The position numbers and the translations under genes are program-made. Of a stretch of 64,000 nt of DNA, positions 7,443-15,889 are shown one piece after another. Origin of the DNA: Sphingobacteriales bacterium TSM_CSS (GTDB lineage Bacteria; Bacteroidota; Bacteroidia; Chitinophagales; UBA2359). Numbering within the stretch: the stretch's first letter is position 1; the number at the start of each line of letters is the position of its first letter. Under the pieces are notes generated by a model that saw only the letters and a list, made by a program, of their open reading frames with translations, had not been told where the DNA came from and ran no database searches. The DNA is taken from NCBI GenBank assembly GCA_002212985.1, contig NBMY01000086.1, forward strand, positions 26,381 to 90,380. Reading direction: 5' to 3'.

Positions 7443-9656
7443 CTATCTTACCCACAAAATGCCTATTTGGCCGGCATTTAGTTGCCATAGGTCAAAATCC
7501 GAAAGGTTAATGGTGCCGTCAAAGTTACAATCTCCGTAGTTGTAGCCGGCCGAGTTGTTTATACCACTGGCAAAAACGTTAAAATCGGCATAATTAATTA
7601 CTCCGTCATTGTTGGCATCGCCGGCATAGAGGGCAAACACGCCCGGCAAAACTTCGGTTTGTTGACCGTTTCCGTATGCCTGTGTTGCTGCGGTGGTAAA
7701 ATCATAGGGCGTTGCATTGGGCAGGGTTACCGGCGTTGCGCTCATAACTCCGGTGTGGTTTCGGGCTTTTACCAAAATATAGTAATTTTGGCCGGCTATG
7801 GCATTTTTAAACAGCAATGGCGATTGACAACCACCCCAGGCTGCTCCGGCAAGTGTACCATCGGACAATAAAACAGCTGCTACCGAATCTATCAAGGTAA
7901 AAGTACCCGGTTGGCGCAGTTCTACCACCACCCAATCTACCGCATTGGGCGGAAGCGGGGCAAGACTTTCGTTCCCTGCATGCAGCGGCGGTGCAAAATT
8001 AAAGGGTTGTGCAGTAGGCAGGTAATAGCCGGTTAATAAATCGGTGCGCATAAGCCCAGAGGCAGGGTTATAGGCACCTTGCAAAAACACTTTTATATTT
8101 GCCGTTACAGCAGGCTGAGGTGCGGGAGGCGCTGGTGGCGTGTTGTTAACAGGTGTGGGCGAGCTGCCGCTGCCTTCGCGCAGGTGACGTTCGCCGGCAT
8201 TTACATACCAGGTGGCAGCTAAAGACTGGTCGGTATTTACGTTAAGCACACTGGGCACAAAATACCACTCGCATTTTGTTTGGGTGGTGGTAATGTTAAT
8301 GAGCATATAACCATGACGGTCCACATCATCCCATTTAATATGCGGGTTGAGCAGCCGAATAAGTGTTTCACCCACCGAAAAAGGAATGCCTGCCGAGGTA
8401 ACACCCGAAATAACAAACTCTACACCGGCCGAATTGGCGCCGGTAGAAGCATTGTAACCGCTCAGAGGCAGGTCGTTTGCCCAGGAAGAGTGCAAATCGC
8501 CGGTAAGCGCTACTACATTTTGAATATTGTTGTTCCTAATGTGGTTGTAAATCTGGCTTCGTTGGTAAGCATAGCCGTCCCATTGGTCGGGGTTAAGCAC
8601 TACGCCAAATACCTTAAGGGGCGCCATCATAATTTGTTGTCCCAGCAGTTTCCATTGTGCCGTAGAGTTGCTGAGGGTATTGGTAAGCCAGTTCATTTGG
8701 GTATCGCTTATCATGTGGCGTGTCGGGTCGTTCAGGTTGCCGGTAGCGGAGGGCTGAATGTCGCGTCCCTCTAATCGGGTGTCGAGCATAATTAAATCGG
8801 CCAGGTTTCCAAAGCTGAATTTTCGGTAAATTTGACCGTTGGTGGTCATATTTTCTCTTACGGGCAGCCATTCAAACCAAGCCTGCATACCGGCAGCTTT
8901 ACGCACAAACCAATCGCCTTCGGTGGCGGGGTCGTGGTTTTCGGCGCCGCCATACCAGGAGTTGTTGGCGGTTTCGTGGTCGTCCCAAACGGCAATCATG
9001 GGGTGTTGCTGATGCAGGCGGCGCAGGTTTATTTCGGTATGGTATTGAGCATATCGTGTTCGGTAGTCAGAAAGTGTTACGCATTCATAAGGCGGGTCGT
9101 GGTCGTTCACGCCATAAGTAATATAAGTTGGGTCGCTGCCGTATTCGTAAATATAATCGCCCAAATGAACAACGGCATTAATATCGTTTCTGTCGGCAAT
9201 GCGGCCATACACGTTGTAAAAGCCGTCGGTAATTCTGGCGCAAGAAACCACAGCCAGCCTTACATTGTTAATGTTACCTTCGGGCAGTGTTCGGGTTCTT
9301 CCTCTGATGGAATATTTGCCGTTGGCAAAAAAGCGGTAGTAATAGTAGGTATTGGGTTGCAGACGGTCAACATCCACTTTTACCGTATAATCCCGGTTGG
9401 CATCGGTAAAAAAGGTGCCGCAGTTAATGATGTTGGTAAAGGCGGTATCGGTAGCCATTTGCCAGTCAACCGGTATAGTTCCCGATACATCGGAAACGCG
9501 TGTCCAAATGATGACCGACTCCTGCAGCGGGTCGCCCGAAGCAACGCCGTGGTAAAATGGCGCCAACGTTGCATCAACTACTACCTGCGCTTTTAGCGTA
9601 ATATTGGGTAAAATAAGGCAGAGCAGGCAAAATGCGGTGCAAAGTACTGTTTTCAT
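7443..9656 (-). CDS. Secreted PhoD-family alkaline phosphatase with dockerin-like C-terminus
   Basis: 737 residues from the ATG at 9656, which gives the signal peptide MKTVLCTAFCLLCLILPNIT ending KAQ. A fibronectin-like lead (ASGDPLQESVIIWTRVS) is followed by the PhoD phosphodiesterase/phosphatase core: VSCARITDGFYN, HLGDYIYEYG, AVWDDHETANNSW and TGDLHSSW supply the metal-binding Asp/His residues. After about residue 500 a Pro-rich linker leads to a second module (IKVFLQGAYNPASGLM ... AVDWVVVELR) and a C-terminal pair of EF-hand/dockerin-like loops (GDANNDGVINYADFN, GDCNFDGTINLSDFD). The same C-terminal module occurs in the gene at 32696-34477. It probably hydrolyses phosphate mono- or diesters outside the cytoplasm. 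Export route beyond the inner membrane is inferred; there is no classic T9SS PNP motif. Confidence 0.88.
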   Translation of the reverse strand: MKTVLCTAFCLLCLILPNITLKAQVVVDATLAPFYHGVASGDPLQESVIIWTRVSDVSGTIPVDWQMATDTAFTNIINCGTFFTDANRDYTVKVDVDRLQPNTYYYYRFFANGKYSIRGRTRTLPEGNINNVRLAVVSCARITDGFYNVYGRIADRNDINAVVHLGDYIYEYGSDPTYITYGVNDHDPPYECVTLSDYRTRYAQYHTEINLRRLHQQHPMIAVWDDHETANNSWYGGAENHDPATEGDWFVRKAAGMQAWFEWLPVRENMTTNGQIYRKFSFGNLADLIMLDTRLEGRDIQPSATGNLNDPTRHMISDTQMNWLTNTLSNSTAQWKLLGQQIMMAPLKVFGVVLNPDQWDGYAYQRSQIYNHIRNNNIQNVVALTGDLHSSWANDLPLSGYNASTGANSAGVEFVISGVTSAGIPFSVGETLIRLLNPHIKWDDVDRHGYMLINITTTQTKCEWYFVPSVLNVNTDQSLAATWYVNAGERHLREGSGSSPTPVNNTPPAPPAPQPAVTANIKVFLQGAYNPASGLMRTDLLTGYYLPTAQPFNFAPPLHAGNESLAPLPPNAVDWVVVELRQPGTFTLIDSVAAVLLSDGTLAGAAWGGCQSPLLFKNAIAGQNYYILVKARNHTGVMSATPVTLPNATPYDFTTAATQAYGNGQQTEVLPGVFALYAGDANNDGVINYADFNVFASGINNSAGYNYGDCNFDGTINLSDFDLWQLNAGQIGILWVR

Positions 9657-9840
9657 AAGACAGAATGGAATAAAATCGGGTAAAAAAATGATTTGCAAAT
9701 TTAAACTTTATGAGGCAGAAATTTGGAGGATACCCGATTTTTTGAAGGTAAAAGGCAATAATTTGGCAGAATGCGCTAAATTTACAAGTGCATACTACTA
9801 ATGAGGGTATTTTTTTTATCTTTACCCAAACATTGACACA

Positions 9841-10773
9841 ATGAGTATTTGCAGAAAGTGGTTTTTCTTGTTTTGCTTAGGGTGGTTACTGCTCACGACT
9901 GCTTGTAAAAAACAGGAAATAATAGACGTTTCCGGCAATCAAAGCCCTTATTACCACGAAATACCCACGCTAATTGTGAACAATTACGTGAATAAAGTAT
10001 TCATTGACCTCATTGGCAGGGAACCTACCGATGAAGAATTGGCAGCAGAAACAACCGCTTTGCAGACTGATGATTTATCTTTCAGCGCACGCGATGCACT
10101 CATTGATAAACTGCAAAACAGCAACCAATTTGTGCCGGTTGACAGTTCTTACCGCCGTGCTTATCACCGTTGGTTTTATGAGCAATGCAAAGCCCGTTTT
10201 ATTGAAGGAGCTTCTATTGATGCCATTAACGAGGAACTTGGACCCCTTTATTTTGGATTAAGCCTGCTGGTGGCGCAGGGCGACACTTCATCGGCCGACT
10301 ATTTCGGATTGCTGGAAGCTATTGAAGACCTTAACCGGCTTATCAGCGCCGATACATTATACGAACAGGGCAACATTGATGTTATTGAGTTTTCGCGCAG
10401 AATGGCCGATAATGCCGTGTACGATAAAATTAACATGAACGCTTTTAACTTTGTAAACGCTACTTTTAACGACTTCTACCACCGTTTCCCTACCCAAAAC
10501 GAATTTACCCGGGGCTATGCTATGGTAGAATACAATGATACCGCCCAGCTTTTCGGGCAAACCGGTTTCAGCAAAAATACCTATCTTCACATTATGGTAA
10601 GTTCGCCCGAAATGTATGAAGGCATGATAATATGGGCTTATCAAACATTATTGGCACGAAAACCAACCACGCAGGAAGTTTATACATTGTTGCCCAGATT
10701 TACAACCGACCGCAATTTTAAAGATGTTCAAAAAGCCATTATCAGAACCGATGAATACGGACATTTTGACTAA
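9841..10773 (+). CDS. Lipoprotein with DUF1549/DUF4214-like segments
   Basis: 310 residues with a lipoprotein signal peptide: hydrophobic core then lipobox LTTAC at residue 21-22. After it, YVNKVFIDLIGREPTDEEL resembles the start of DUF1549 domains from planctomycete-type cassettes (family resemblance by eye, not a search). A later segment, FNDFYHRFPTQNEFTRGYAM ... YLHIMVSSPEMYEGMIIWAYQTLLARKPTTQEV, is reminiscent of DUF4214 repeats and of the next gene. It is first in a same-strand series running to 15699: two lipoproteins, a Tat-exported DUF1501-like protein, a haem-motif lipoprotein, another lipoprotein, a SET protein and a PhoD phosphatase. The product is probably a periplasm-facing lipid-anchored protein working with these. 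No catalytic motif is recognised. Confidence 0.75.
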   Translation: MSICRKWFFLFCLGWLLLTTACKKQEIIDVSGNQSPYYHEIPTLIVNNYVNKVFIDLIGREPTDEELAAETTALQTDDLSFSARDALIDKLQNSNQFVPVDSSYRRAYHRWFYEQCKARFIEGASIDAINEELGPLYFGLSLLVAQGDTSSADYFGLLEAIEDLNRLISADTLYEQGNIDVIEFSRRMADNAVYDKINMNAFNFVNATFNDFYHRFPTQNEFTRGYAMVEYNDTAQLFGQTGFSKNTYLHIMVSSPEMYEGMIIWAYQTLLARKPTTQEVYTLLPRFTTDRNFKDVQKAIIRTDEYGHFD

Positions 10774-10824
10774 TTTAAATCGCTAAACAAGTTGCGTAAA
10801 GTTTTTTATAAAAAATACCATCTC

Positions 10825-11352
10825 ATGAACCGCAATCAAATCACTTTCCTCTTGTTGCTTGTGCTATTACTTGGTTCTCCCTCCTGTAAAAAAGATTACA
10901 TTTACCGCTACGGTGTAGATGAGGTAACAGCCACCAACAGCAGCGCACAAAAAGGAAAGCTCAAAACCCCCGAACAATACATTGCCATTTTGCATATTAA
11001 CCTCTACAACATACCCATGTCGAGCAATGATATGTACCGCCTTGGGCAGGTGTATCAGTCAATTGGCGACAAGGAAGTGGCGCAGGAGCAGATTTTGAGC
11101 AACTTCATGAATGATGATAACCCAAACTCCTATGCCTACCAAAAAGGCTATGCAGTGGTTAAACCCACCAATGCCGAAATGCGCAACAATCCCGATTCCT
11201 TTATCACCGATACTTACAACCGTTTTTACCTTCGCTATCCTACTCAAGCCGAGTTGGAGTGGTGGCGGCAATACCTCAGTGCTCATACCAACATAACACC
11301 CGAAATGGTGTTTTTTTCGTTTGCCATATCAAACGAATATCAATATTATTAA
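10825..11352 (+). CDS. Small lipoprotein, DUF4214-like C-terminus
   Basis: 175 residues from the ATG at 10825, selected because it starts directly at the lipoprotein signal (MNRNQITFLLLLVLLLGSPSC); an in-frame ATG at 10792 would add 11 basic residues. The C-terminal part, NRFYLRYPTQAELEWWRQYLSAHTNITPEMVFFSFAISNEY, resembles DUF4214-type repeats and matches the corresponding segment of the lipoprotein encoded just upstream (NDFYHRFPTQNEF), so the two are likely distant paralogues acting together. The gap to the upstream gene is about 50 bp and to the downstream Tat-signal gene about 95 bp, consistent with one transcription unit. Function unknown. Confidence 0.75.
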   Translation: MNRNQITFLLLLVLLLGSPSCKKDYIYRYGVDEVTATNSSAQKGKLKTPEQYIAILHINLYNIPMSSNDMYRLGQVYQSIGDKEVAQEQILSNFMNDDNPNSYAYQKGYAVVKPTNAEMRNNPDSFITDTYNRFYLRYPTQAELEWWRQYLSAHTNITPEMVFFSFAISNEYQYY

Positions 11353-11446
11353 CAATAGCTTTAACAAGTTGCAGGGTGCCTGTAACTTACAAAAACCGAA
11401 AACACTTTACCCATTGTTTGTTTAAGACATCATACACCTTTTTAGC

Positions 11447-12859
11447 ATGAACCGACGCGAATTTTTAAGAAATGCGGCTTTGGCAGCAACAGGTAGCATA
11501 GTAGCGCCTTATATCTTACCATCGGGCAGGCTTTTTGCCCAAACCGGCAGCCAACTGGCACAGCATGTGGTTTTGGTAATGTGCGCAGGCGGAATCCGGC
11601 ATCAGGAGTCTATCGGGCAGCGATATTTGTTTGACGCGCAATACACCTATACCCAAGACCCCGATTTGCTGGACCTTACAGGCAACATAATGCCAAACCT
11701 GTTTGTTGGCAGTGCACCTGCCGATAAAATTGTATATGGCAGCGGCAGCAACGGGCAAACACCAATTGCTCCCATATTGGGGCAACCACTGCAAATGCAG
11801 GGAACCGTTTTTGCCGAAGCAACCGCCGGCAGCGCCAGCCATTATATTGGGCTAAGCCAAATGCTGAGCGGCAATTTACTGTCGCATCAGGGGCTTAAAA
11901 TGAAACCCCTTACCCCAACCATTTTTGAGTATGTGCGCCGGTTTATGAACCCGCAGACCGAAGGCGCCGCAACAAAAGTATGGTTTATTGGCAATACCAT
12001 TGGCAATTCGGTGCCTTTGCTTAACTATGGGTTAGAAGCAAATTATGGCGCTAAATACGGCGCTAACTTTTTTGCGCCTACCGTTACCTTTGGCGAACAT
12101 GGCCGCCGTTTTTTGGCCGCTGCCAAAAATTACCACCCCGAAGAAGATTTCGGGCGGATGTACGAAATGCGCAATTTCCTGAACAACAGCTTTTTAACCA
12201 CCGGCGGCGTGTTGGAAAGTTTAGGCAATACACCCGAAGAAAAATACGATATTAAACAGTTTATGAAAAAAATGTTTGATGCCGATTTTGAAACCATTAT
12301 GCAATATGTACCCGAAAACCCCAACCAAACCGGCAACCCCGAAAACGTGCCCGTAATTAACCGCGATGTGAGCGCTTTGGTGTATGCAACTGAGGTAATG
12401 GATTATTTTGAACCCACACTCATTGCCCTTAACCTCGATGGGGCAGACTCCTGCCACAGCAATTTTACTTCCTACCTCCAGGCGCTGCACCGGCAAGATT
12501 ATGCCGTTGGTTATTTGTGGAATTTTATTCAAAATCACCCCGTTTTCAGAGATAATACCATTATGATTGTAGCGCCCGAATGCGGCCGAAACGAATTTCC
12601 GAATGCGCTGAAAGATACCAACGATTGGTATGCCTATGACCACTCCGACTGGAACGCCGCCCGAACCTGGATTGTAATGGCCGGACCCAACGTGCCGCAA
12701 AACCTCTTGCTGCAAAGCCCCGGCAATAATGGCAATCAGCCCATTCCGGTTGCACGAAATACCCAAATAACCCTTACCATTGCCGAGATTCTGGGCATTA
12801 GGCAAGATGTTGCCAATGCAGGATTTACCGATAGCCAAAGTCTGTTCGATGTGATGTAA
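11447..12859 (+). CDS. Tat-exported DUF1501-like protein
   Basis: 470 residues starting with a twin-arginine signal (MNRREFLRNAALAATGSIVA). The body has the pattern of DUF1501 proteins, members of the alkaline-phosphatase/sulfatase superfamily that are common next to DUF1549/DUF1553/DUF1800 genes: VVLVMCAGGIRHQES near the N-terminus, DGADSCHSNFTSYLQALHR near residue 325, and the late NTIMIVAPECGRNEF segment. DUF1501 proteins lack an established reaction; no complete sulfatase formylglycine motif is visible here. The Tat signal implies folding, possibly with a bound metal, before export. It lies between lipoprotein genes, suggesting an envelope complex. The DUF1501 assignment is by overall architecture and context. 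Confidence 0.7.
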   Translation: MNRREFLRNAALAATGSIVAPYILPSGRLFAQTGSQLAQHVVLVMCAGGIRHQESIGQRYLFDAQYTYTQDPDLLDLTGNIMPNLFVGSAPADKIVYGSGSNGQTPIAPILGQPLQMQGTVFAEATAGSASHYIGLSQMLSGNLLSHQGLKMKPLTPTIFEYVRRFMNPQTEGAATKVWFIGNTIGNSVPLLNYGLEANYGAKYGANFFAPTVTFGEHGRRFLAAAKNYHPEEDFGRMYEMRNFLNNSFLTTGGVLESLGNTPEEKYDIKQFMKKMFDADFETIMQYVPENPNQTGNPENVPVINRDVSALVYATEVMDYFEPTLIALNLDGADSCHSNFTSYLQALHRQDYAVGYLWNFIQNHPVFRDNTIMIVAPECGRNEFPNALKDTNDWYAYDHSDWNAARTWIVMAGPNVPQNLLLQSPGNNGNQPIPVARNTQITLTIAEILGIRQDVANAGFTDSQSLFDVM

Positions 12860-12903
12860 ACAACCGTTTCACGATTTTAGGAATTAAATAATTTGTCAAT
12901 TTC

Positions 12904-13407
12904 ATGCAAATCAAGTTGAGCATTCTCGTTGCGGTATTATTGCTGGCGTTGGCCGCCTGCGAAAAAGAAGCCCCGCCGCCCGACAACCCTTTTACCAACC
13001 AACCACCGCCCGATACCTTAAACAATGGCAATACCCAATTGCCCGAAATTCCCGACTCGTCTTTTGCCTGGCTGCATGAGCGTGTTTTTTTGCCCACTTG
13101 CGCCAATTCGGGCTGCCATGATGGTACTTTTGAACCCGATTTCCGCACCATCAACAGCGCCTTCCATACTTTGGTCAATCATCCTGCATTAAAAACCGAC
13201 AGTACAGCAACACCTGCCATACTTAGGGTTATGCCTTATCAACCGGCTAACTCCATTTTGTATTACCGGCTCACTAATTTTATGCCCAATACATCGGGCG
13301 TTATGCCGCTTAATGCCAACGATTCTGATTGGGAACAAAATAAAGAATTATATTTGCAAAAAATTTACCAATGGATATTAAACGGAGCGCCAAACGCAAC
13401 ACCTTAA
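12904..13407 (+). CDS. Lipoprotein with cytochrome-c-like haem motif
   Basis: 167 residues with lipobox LAAC (residues 16-19) after MQIKLSILVAVLLLALA. A Pro-rich linker precedes LHERVFLPTCANSGCHDGTFEPDF, where CANSGCH (C-x4-CH) looks like the variant haem-c attachment site found in planctomycete-type and Bacteroidota c-type lipoproteins. The later VMPYQPANSILYYRL and PNTSGVMPL segments also match those proteins, in which a Met often serves as the second haem ligand. The likely role is a membrane-anchored electron-transfer or redox-sensing subunit; haem binding is inferred. The next gene starts inside its 3' end (37-bp overlap), showing translational coupling. Confidence 0.75.
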   Translation: MQIKLSILVAVLLLALAACEKEAPPPDNPFTNQPPPDTLNNGNTQLPEIPDSSFAWLHERVFLPTCANSGCHDGTFEPDFRTINSAFHTLVNHPALKTDSTATPAILRVMPYQPANSILYYRLTNFMPNTSGVMPLNANDSDWEQNKELYLQKIYQWILNGAPNATP

Positions 13408-13874
13408 ACCTATTTAGCGGCAGGAAAGCCACTTATTTACCTGCAGTAATATGCATTGGCATTTTATTAATGACCGCAGCAGGTTGCAGCAAAGAAGAAA
13501 TAAATTTTAGCATAATACCTAAAATAGCTTTTGTTGGTATTACCCCCCTTCAGGTGCAGGAATATACCGATAGGGTAACCATAACCATTTCTTATGAAGA
13601 CGGCAACGGCGATATTGGACAGCCCAACCCCGATGTGCCTGTGGTGTTTGTAAAAGACAGCCGCCTGCAACAACCCGATGGATACCACGTACCACCAGTT
13701 GCCCCGGTTGGAACGCAAGTAATTATTAACGGACAATTGCAAATACCTCTTAAAAATCTTTTTGTTTTAGGCAACACCCAACAAGAACAAGTGTATTTTG
13801 AAATTTATATTACTGACCGTGCTGGTAATCAAAGCAATGTTATAGAAACACCTGCCCTAACTGTTTACAAGTGA
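13371..13874 (+). CDS. Small lipoprotein, unknown function
   Basis: 167 residues as drawn, with a lipobox MTAAGC after a hydrophobic stretch (AVICIGILLMTAAGC) and thus about 37 residues before the lipidated Cys, which is long but tolerable. The start overlaps the preceding coding region by 37 bp; no better in-frame start lies before the hydrophobic stretch. The mature part looks like a beta-sandwich (VTITISYEDGNGDIGQPNPDVPVVFV, EIYITDRAGNQSNVIETP), like many Ig-like Bacteroidota lipoproteins. It is placed inside the haem-lipoprotein/DUF1501 cassette and is probably a partner of those proteins. No known domain name can be assigned with confidence. Confidence 0.75.
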   Translation: MDIKRSAKRNTLNLFSGRKATYLPAVICIGILLMTAAGCSKEEINFSIIPKIAFVGITPLQVQEYTDRVTITISYEDGNGDIGQPNPDVPVVFVKDSRLQQPDGYHVPPVAPVGTQVIINGQLQIPLKNLFVLGNTQQEQVYFEIYITDRAGNQSNVIETPALTVYK

Positions 13875-13916
13875 GAAATGCATTTTAAAGTATTCTATAA
13901 AACTATATACTTTTCA

Positions 13917-14321
13917 ATGGACACTTTTATTCCGCCTAATCCTATTCGCCCCAATATTTACGTTAACATATCGCCCGGAAAGGGTAGGGGAGTGTTTGCC
14001 GCACACCCGCTTAAAGCCGGTGAGATAATAGAAATTTGCCCCGTATTGGTGCTTCCGCCCAACAACCGCCCGCAAATAGACAACACCAAACTGTACGACT
14101 ACTACTTTTTGTGGGGTGAAGACCAATCTGAAATTGCCATAGCTTTGGGTTACGGCTCTTTATATAACCACTCCTACCAGCCAAACGCCGAGTATGAAGC
14201 CGATTATGACAGTAATACGCTTACTTTTATCTGCTACAAAGATATTGATGCCGACGAAGAAATAACCGTAAACTACAACTGCGATACCGATGACGATACA
14301 CCAGTGTGGTTCGACAAATAA
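13917..14321 (+). CDS. SET-domain protein (putative lysine methyltransferase)
   Basis: 134 residues from the ATG at 13917 (MDTFIPPNPIRPNIYV); an in-frame ATG at 13878 is less likely as it adds a non-conserved lead. The SET signature is complete in miniature: ISPGKGRGVFAAHPLKAGE (AdoMet-binding GxGxG/A-type lead), YGSLYNHSYQPNAEYE (the NHS motif) and DADEEITVNYN (the EEL/xxY pocket). There is no signal peptide, so it is cytosolic despite lying among exported proteins, 42 bp downstream of a lipoprotein gene and 19 bp before a secreted PhoD phosphatase. Bacterial stand-alone SET proteins methylate protein lysines; the substrate here is unknown. Confidence 0.85.
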   Translation: MDTFIPPNPIRPNIYVNISPGKGRGVFAAHPLKAGEIIEICPVLVLPPNNRPQIDNTKLYDYYFLWGEDQSEIAIALGYGSLYNHSYQPNAEYEADYDSNTLTFICYKDIDADEEITVNYNCDTDDDTPVWFDK

Positions 14322-14340
14322 ACAATCAACCTATTCATAC

Positions 14341-15699
14341 ATGAAATATTTTTACCTTTTTCAACTCTTCCTCCTCTGTTGTACACCCCTTCAACTGGAT
14401 GCCCAACAAACCGGACTACTGGTTTCGGGCCCCATGTTGGGTTATGCAGAGCATCGCGAAGCCCTTATCTGGATGGAAGTTAGCCCGCAGGTAACATCTG
14501 TGGCGGTGCAATACGGGGTTAAAGGCGGGGCTAAAACAGCGCAAAAAACTGTTGTATTTGAAGGTAAACTGCAACAACCGTTTAACCCGGTAAAGATTGT
14601 ATTGGGCGGACTTTCCATGAATACTACCTACGAGTACTCCGTTTTACTTAACGGAATTGTACAAAAATTTCCATACTCACTTACCCTTACCACCAAAAAA
14701 CTGTGGGAATGGCGTGAAGACCCGCCCGCTTTTTCTTTTCTGTTTGGCTCTTGTGCCTATATTAACGACTCGGTATATGACCGCCCGGGCGATCCATACG
14801 GGCAAAACCCGGGTATTTTTGAAAGCATGACCAAACAACCCTCGGATTTTATGCTGTGGGTGGGCGATAACGTCTATTTGCGCGAAGCCGATTTTAGTTC
14901 TGCCTATGGCATTCAGTACCGCTATCAACATGTGCGAAAACTGCCTCAACTGCAAGCATTTTTAGCCTCCAGACCACAATACGCTACCTGGGACGACCAC
15001 GACTACGGACCCAACGATTCTAATTTTTCTTACGAACTTAAAGACGTTGCGCTGCAAACATTTATCAATTACTGGGGAAACAAATCTTACGGCGAAGCCG
15101 GTTACAACGGGGTTTATGGTAAGTTTACCTGGGGCGATGCCGAATTTTTCCTGCTCGATGACCGCTATTACCGCTGGCATGAAAAAATACCCGATAGCTT
15201 GTCCGAAAAATCGTACATGGGGCAAAGGCAGTTGCAATGGTTGCAAAATGCCCTGCTTTCTTCTACGGCAACATTCAAATTTATTGTTTCGGGCAGCCAA
15301 ATGCTCAACCCCCTCAACGACTTTGAGTGCTTTACCCACTACACTCGCGAATACAACCAACTCATCGGGTTTTTAACCCAAAACAAGGTAAAAGGCGTAC
15401 TTTTTTTAAGCGGCGACCGCCACATGACCGAAATTATTAAAATTCAGCCCAATGGTTTTTACCCTTTGTACGATGTTACCAGCTCTCCGCTCACTTCGCG
15501 CGCCTATACTTCGGTACTTAAAGACAAAGAGGGGAATAACCCTTACCGACTGCCCAACACACTGGTTGCAGAGCAAAATTTTGTGCAAATAGCTTTTTCG
15601 GGCAAAAGAAAAGACAGGGTTTTAACCATTTCGTGCTACAATGCCAATAATGAGAAAAAGTGGAGCATGGACATCAAACAGTCAGAGTTAGGGTATTAG
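14341..15699 (+). CDS. Secreted PhoD-family phosphatase/phosphodiesterase
   Basis: 452 residues from the ATG at 14341, giving the signal peptide MKYFYLFQLFLLCCTPLQ ending LDAQ. A short fibronectin-like domain (REALIWMEVSPQVTSV) precedes the PhoD-type metallophosphatase core: FLFGSCAYINDSVYD, FMLWVGDNVYLREAD, ATWDDHDYGPNDSNF and LSGDRHMTE carry the metal ligands. It lacks the dockerin-like C-terminal extension of the paralogue at 7443-9656. PhoD enzymes usually need Ca and Fe and act on phosphodiesters or monoesters. It is last gene of the same-strand series that starts at 9841, and the 19-bp gap to the SET gene supports co-transcription. Substrate unknown. Confidence 0.88.
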   Translation: MKYFYLFQLFLLCCTPLQLDAQQTGLLVSGPMLGYAEHREALIWMEVSPQVTSVAVQYGVKGGAKTAQKTVVFEGKLQQPFNPVKIVLGGLSMNTTYEYSVLLNGIVQKFPYSLTLTTKKLWEWREDPPAFSFLFGSCAYINDSVYDRPGDPYGQNPGIFESMTKQPSDFMLWVGDNVYLREADFSSAYGIQYRYQHVRKLPQLQAFLASRPQYATWDDHDYGPNDSNFSYELKDVALQTFINYWGNKSYGEAGYNGVYGKFTWGDAEFFLLDDRYYRWHEKIPDSLSEKSYMGQRQLQWLQNALLSSTATFKFIVSGSQMLNPLNDFECFTHYTREYNQLIGFLTQNKVKGVLFLSGDRHMTEIIKIQPNGFYPLYDVTSSPLTSRAYTSVLKDKEGNNPYRLPNTLVAEQNFVQIAFSGKRKDRVLTISCYNANNEKKWSMDIKQSELGY

Positions 15700-15889
15700 G
15701 TATCCTGTCTCCCAGGTTTTTTAGCAGCAGTACAAGCGCACTTTTTCATGCAAGAGTTCATCTGTTTGCCCTTTGAACTTGTTCTTTAAAAAGAGCAAAT
15801 ACATGGCTTAATAACAATTTGCAGTATAAAATGCCCGCAAGTTGCTTAACTTAGCACCTCGGAAATTTTCTAACCAAATACAACTTACA

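Noticed and set aside
8280..9596. Long plus-strand frames (164 and 254 codons) opposite the first PhoD gene
   Set aside because: The minus strand carries all PhoD motifs; the plus frames are low-complexity Val/Gly-rich shadows without start context or motifs.
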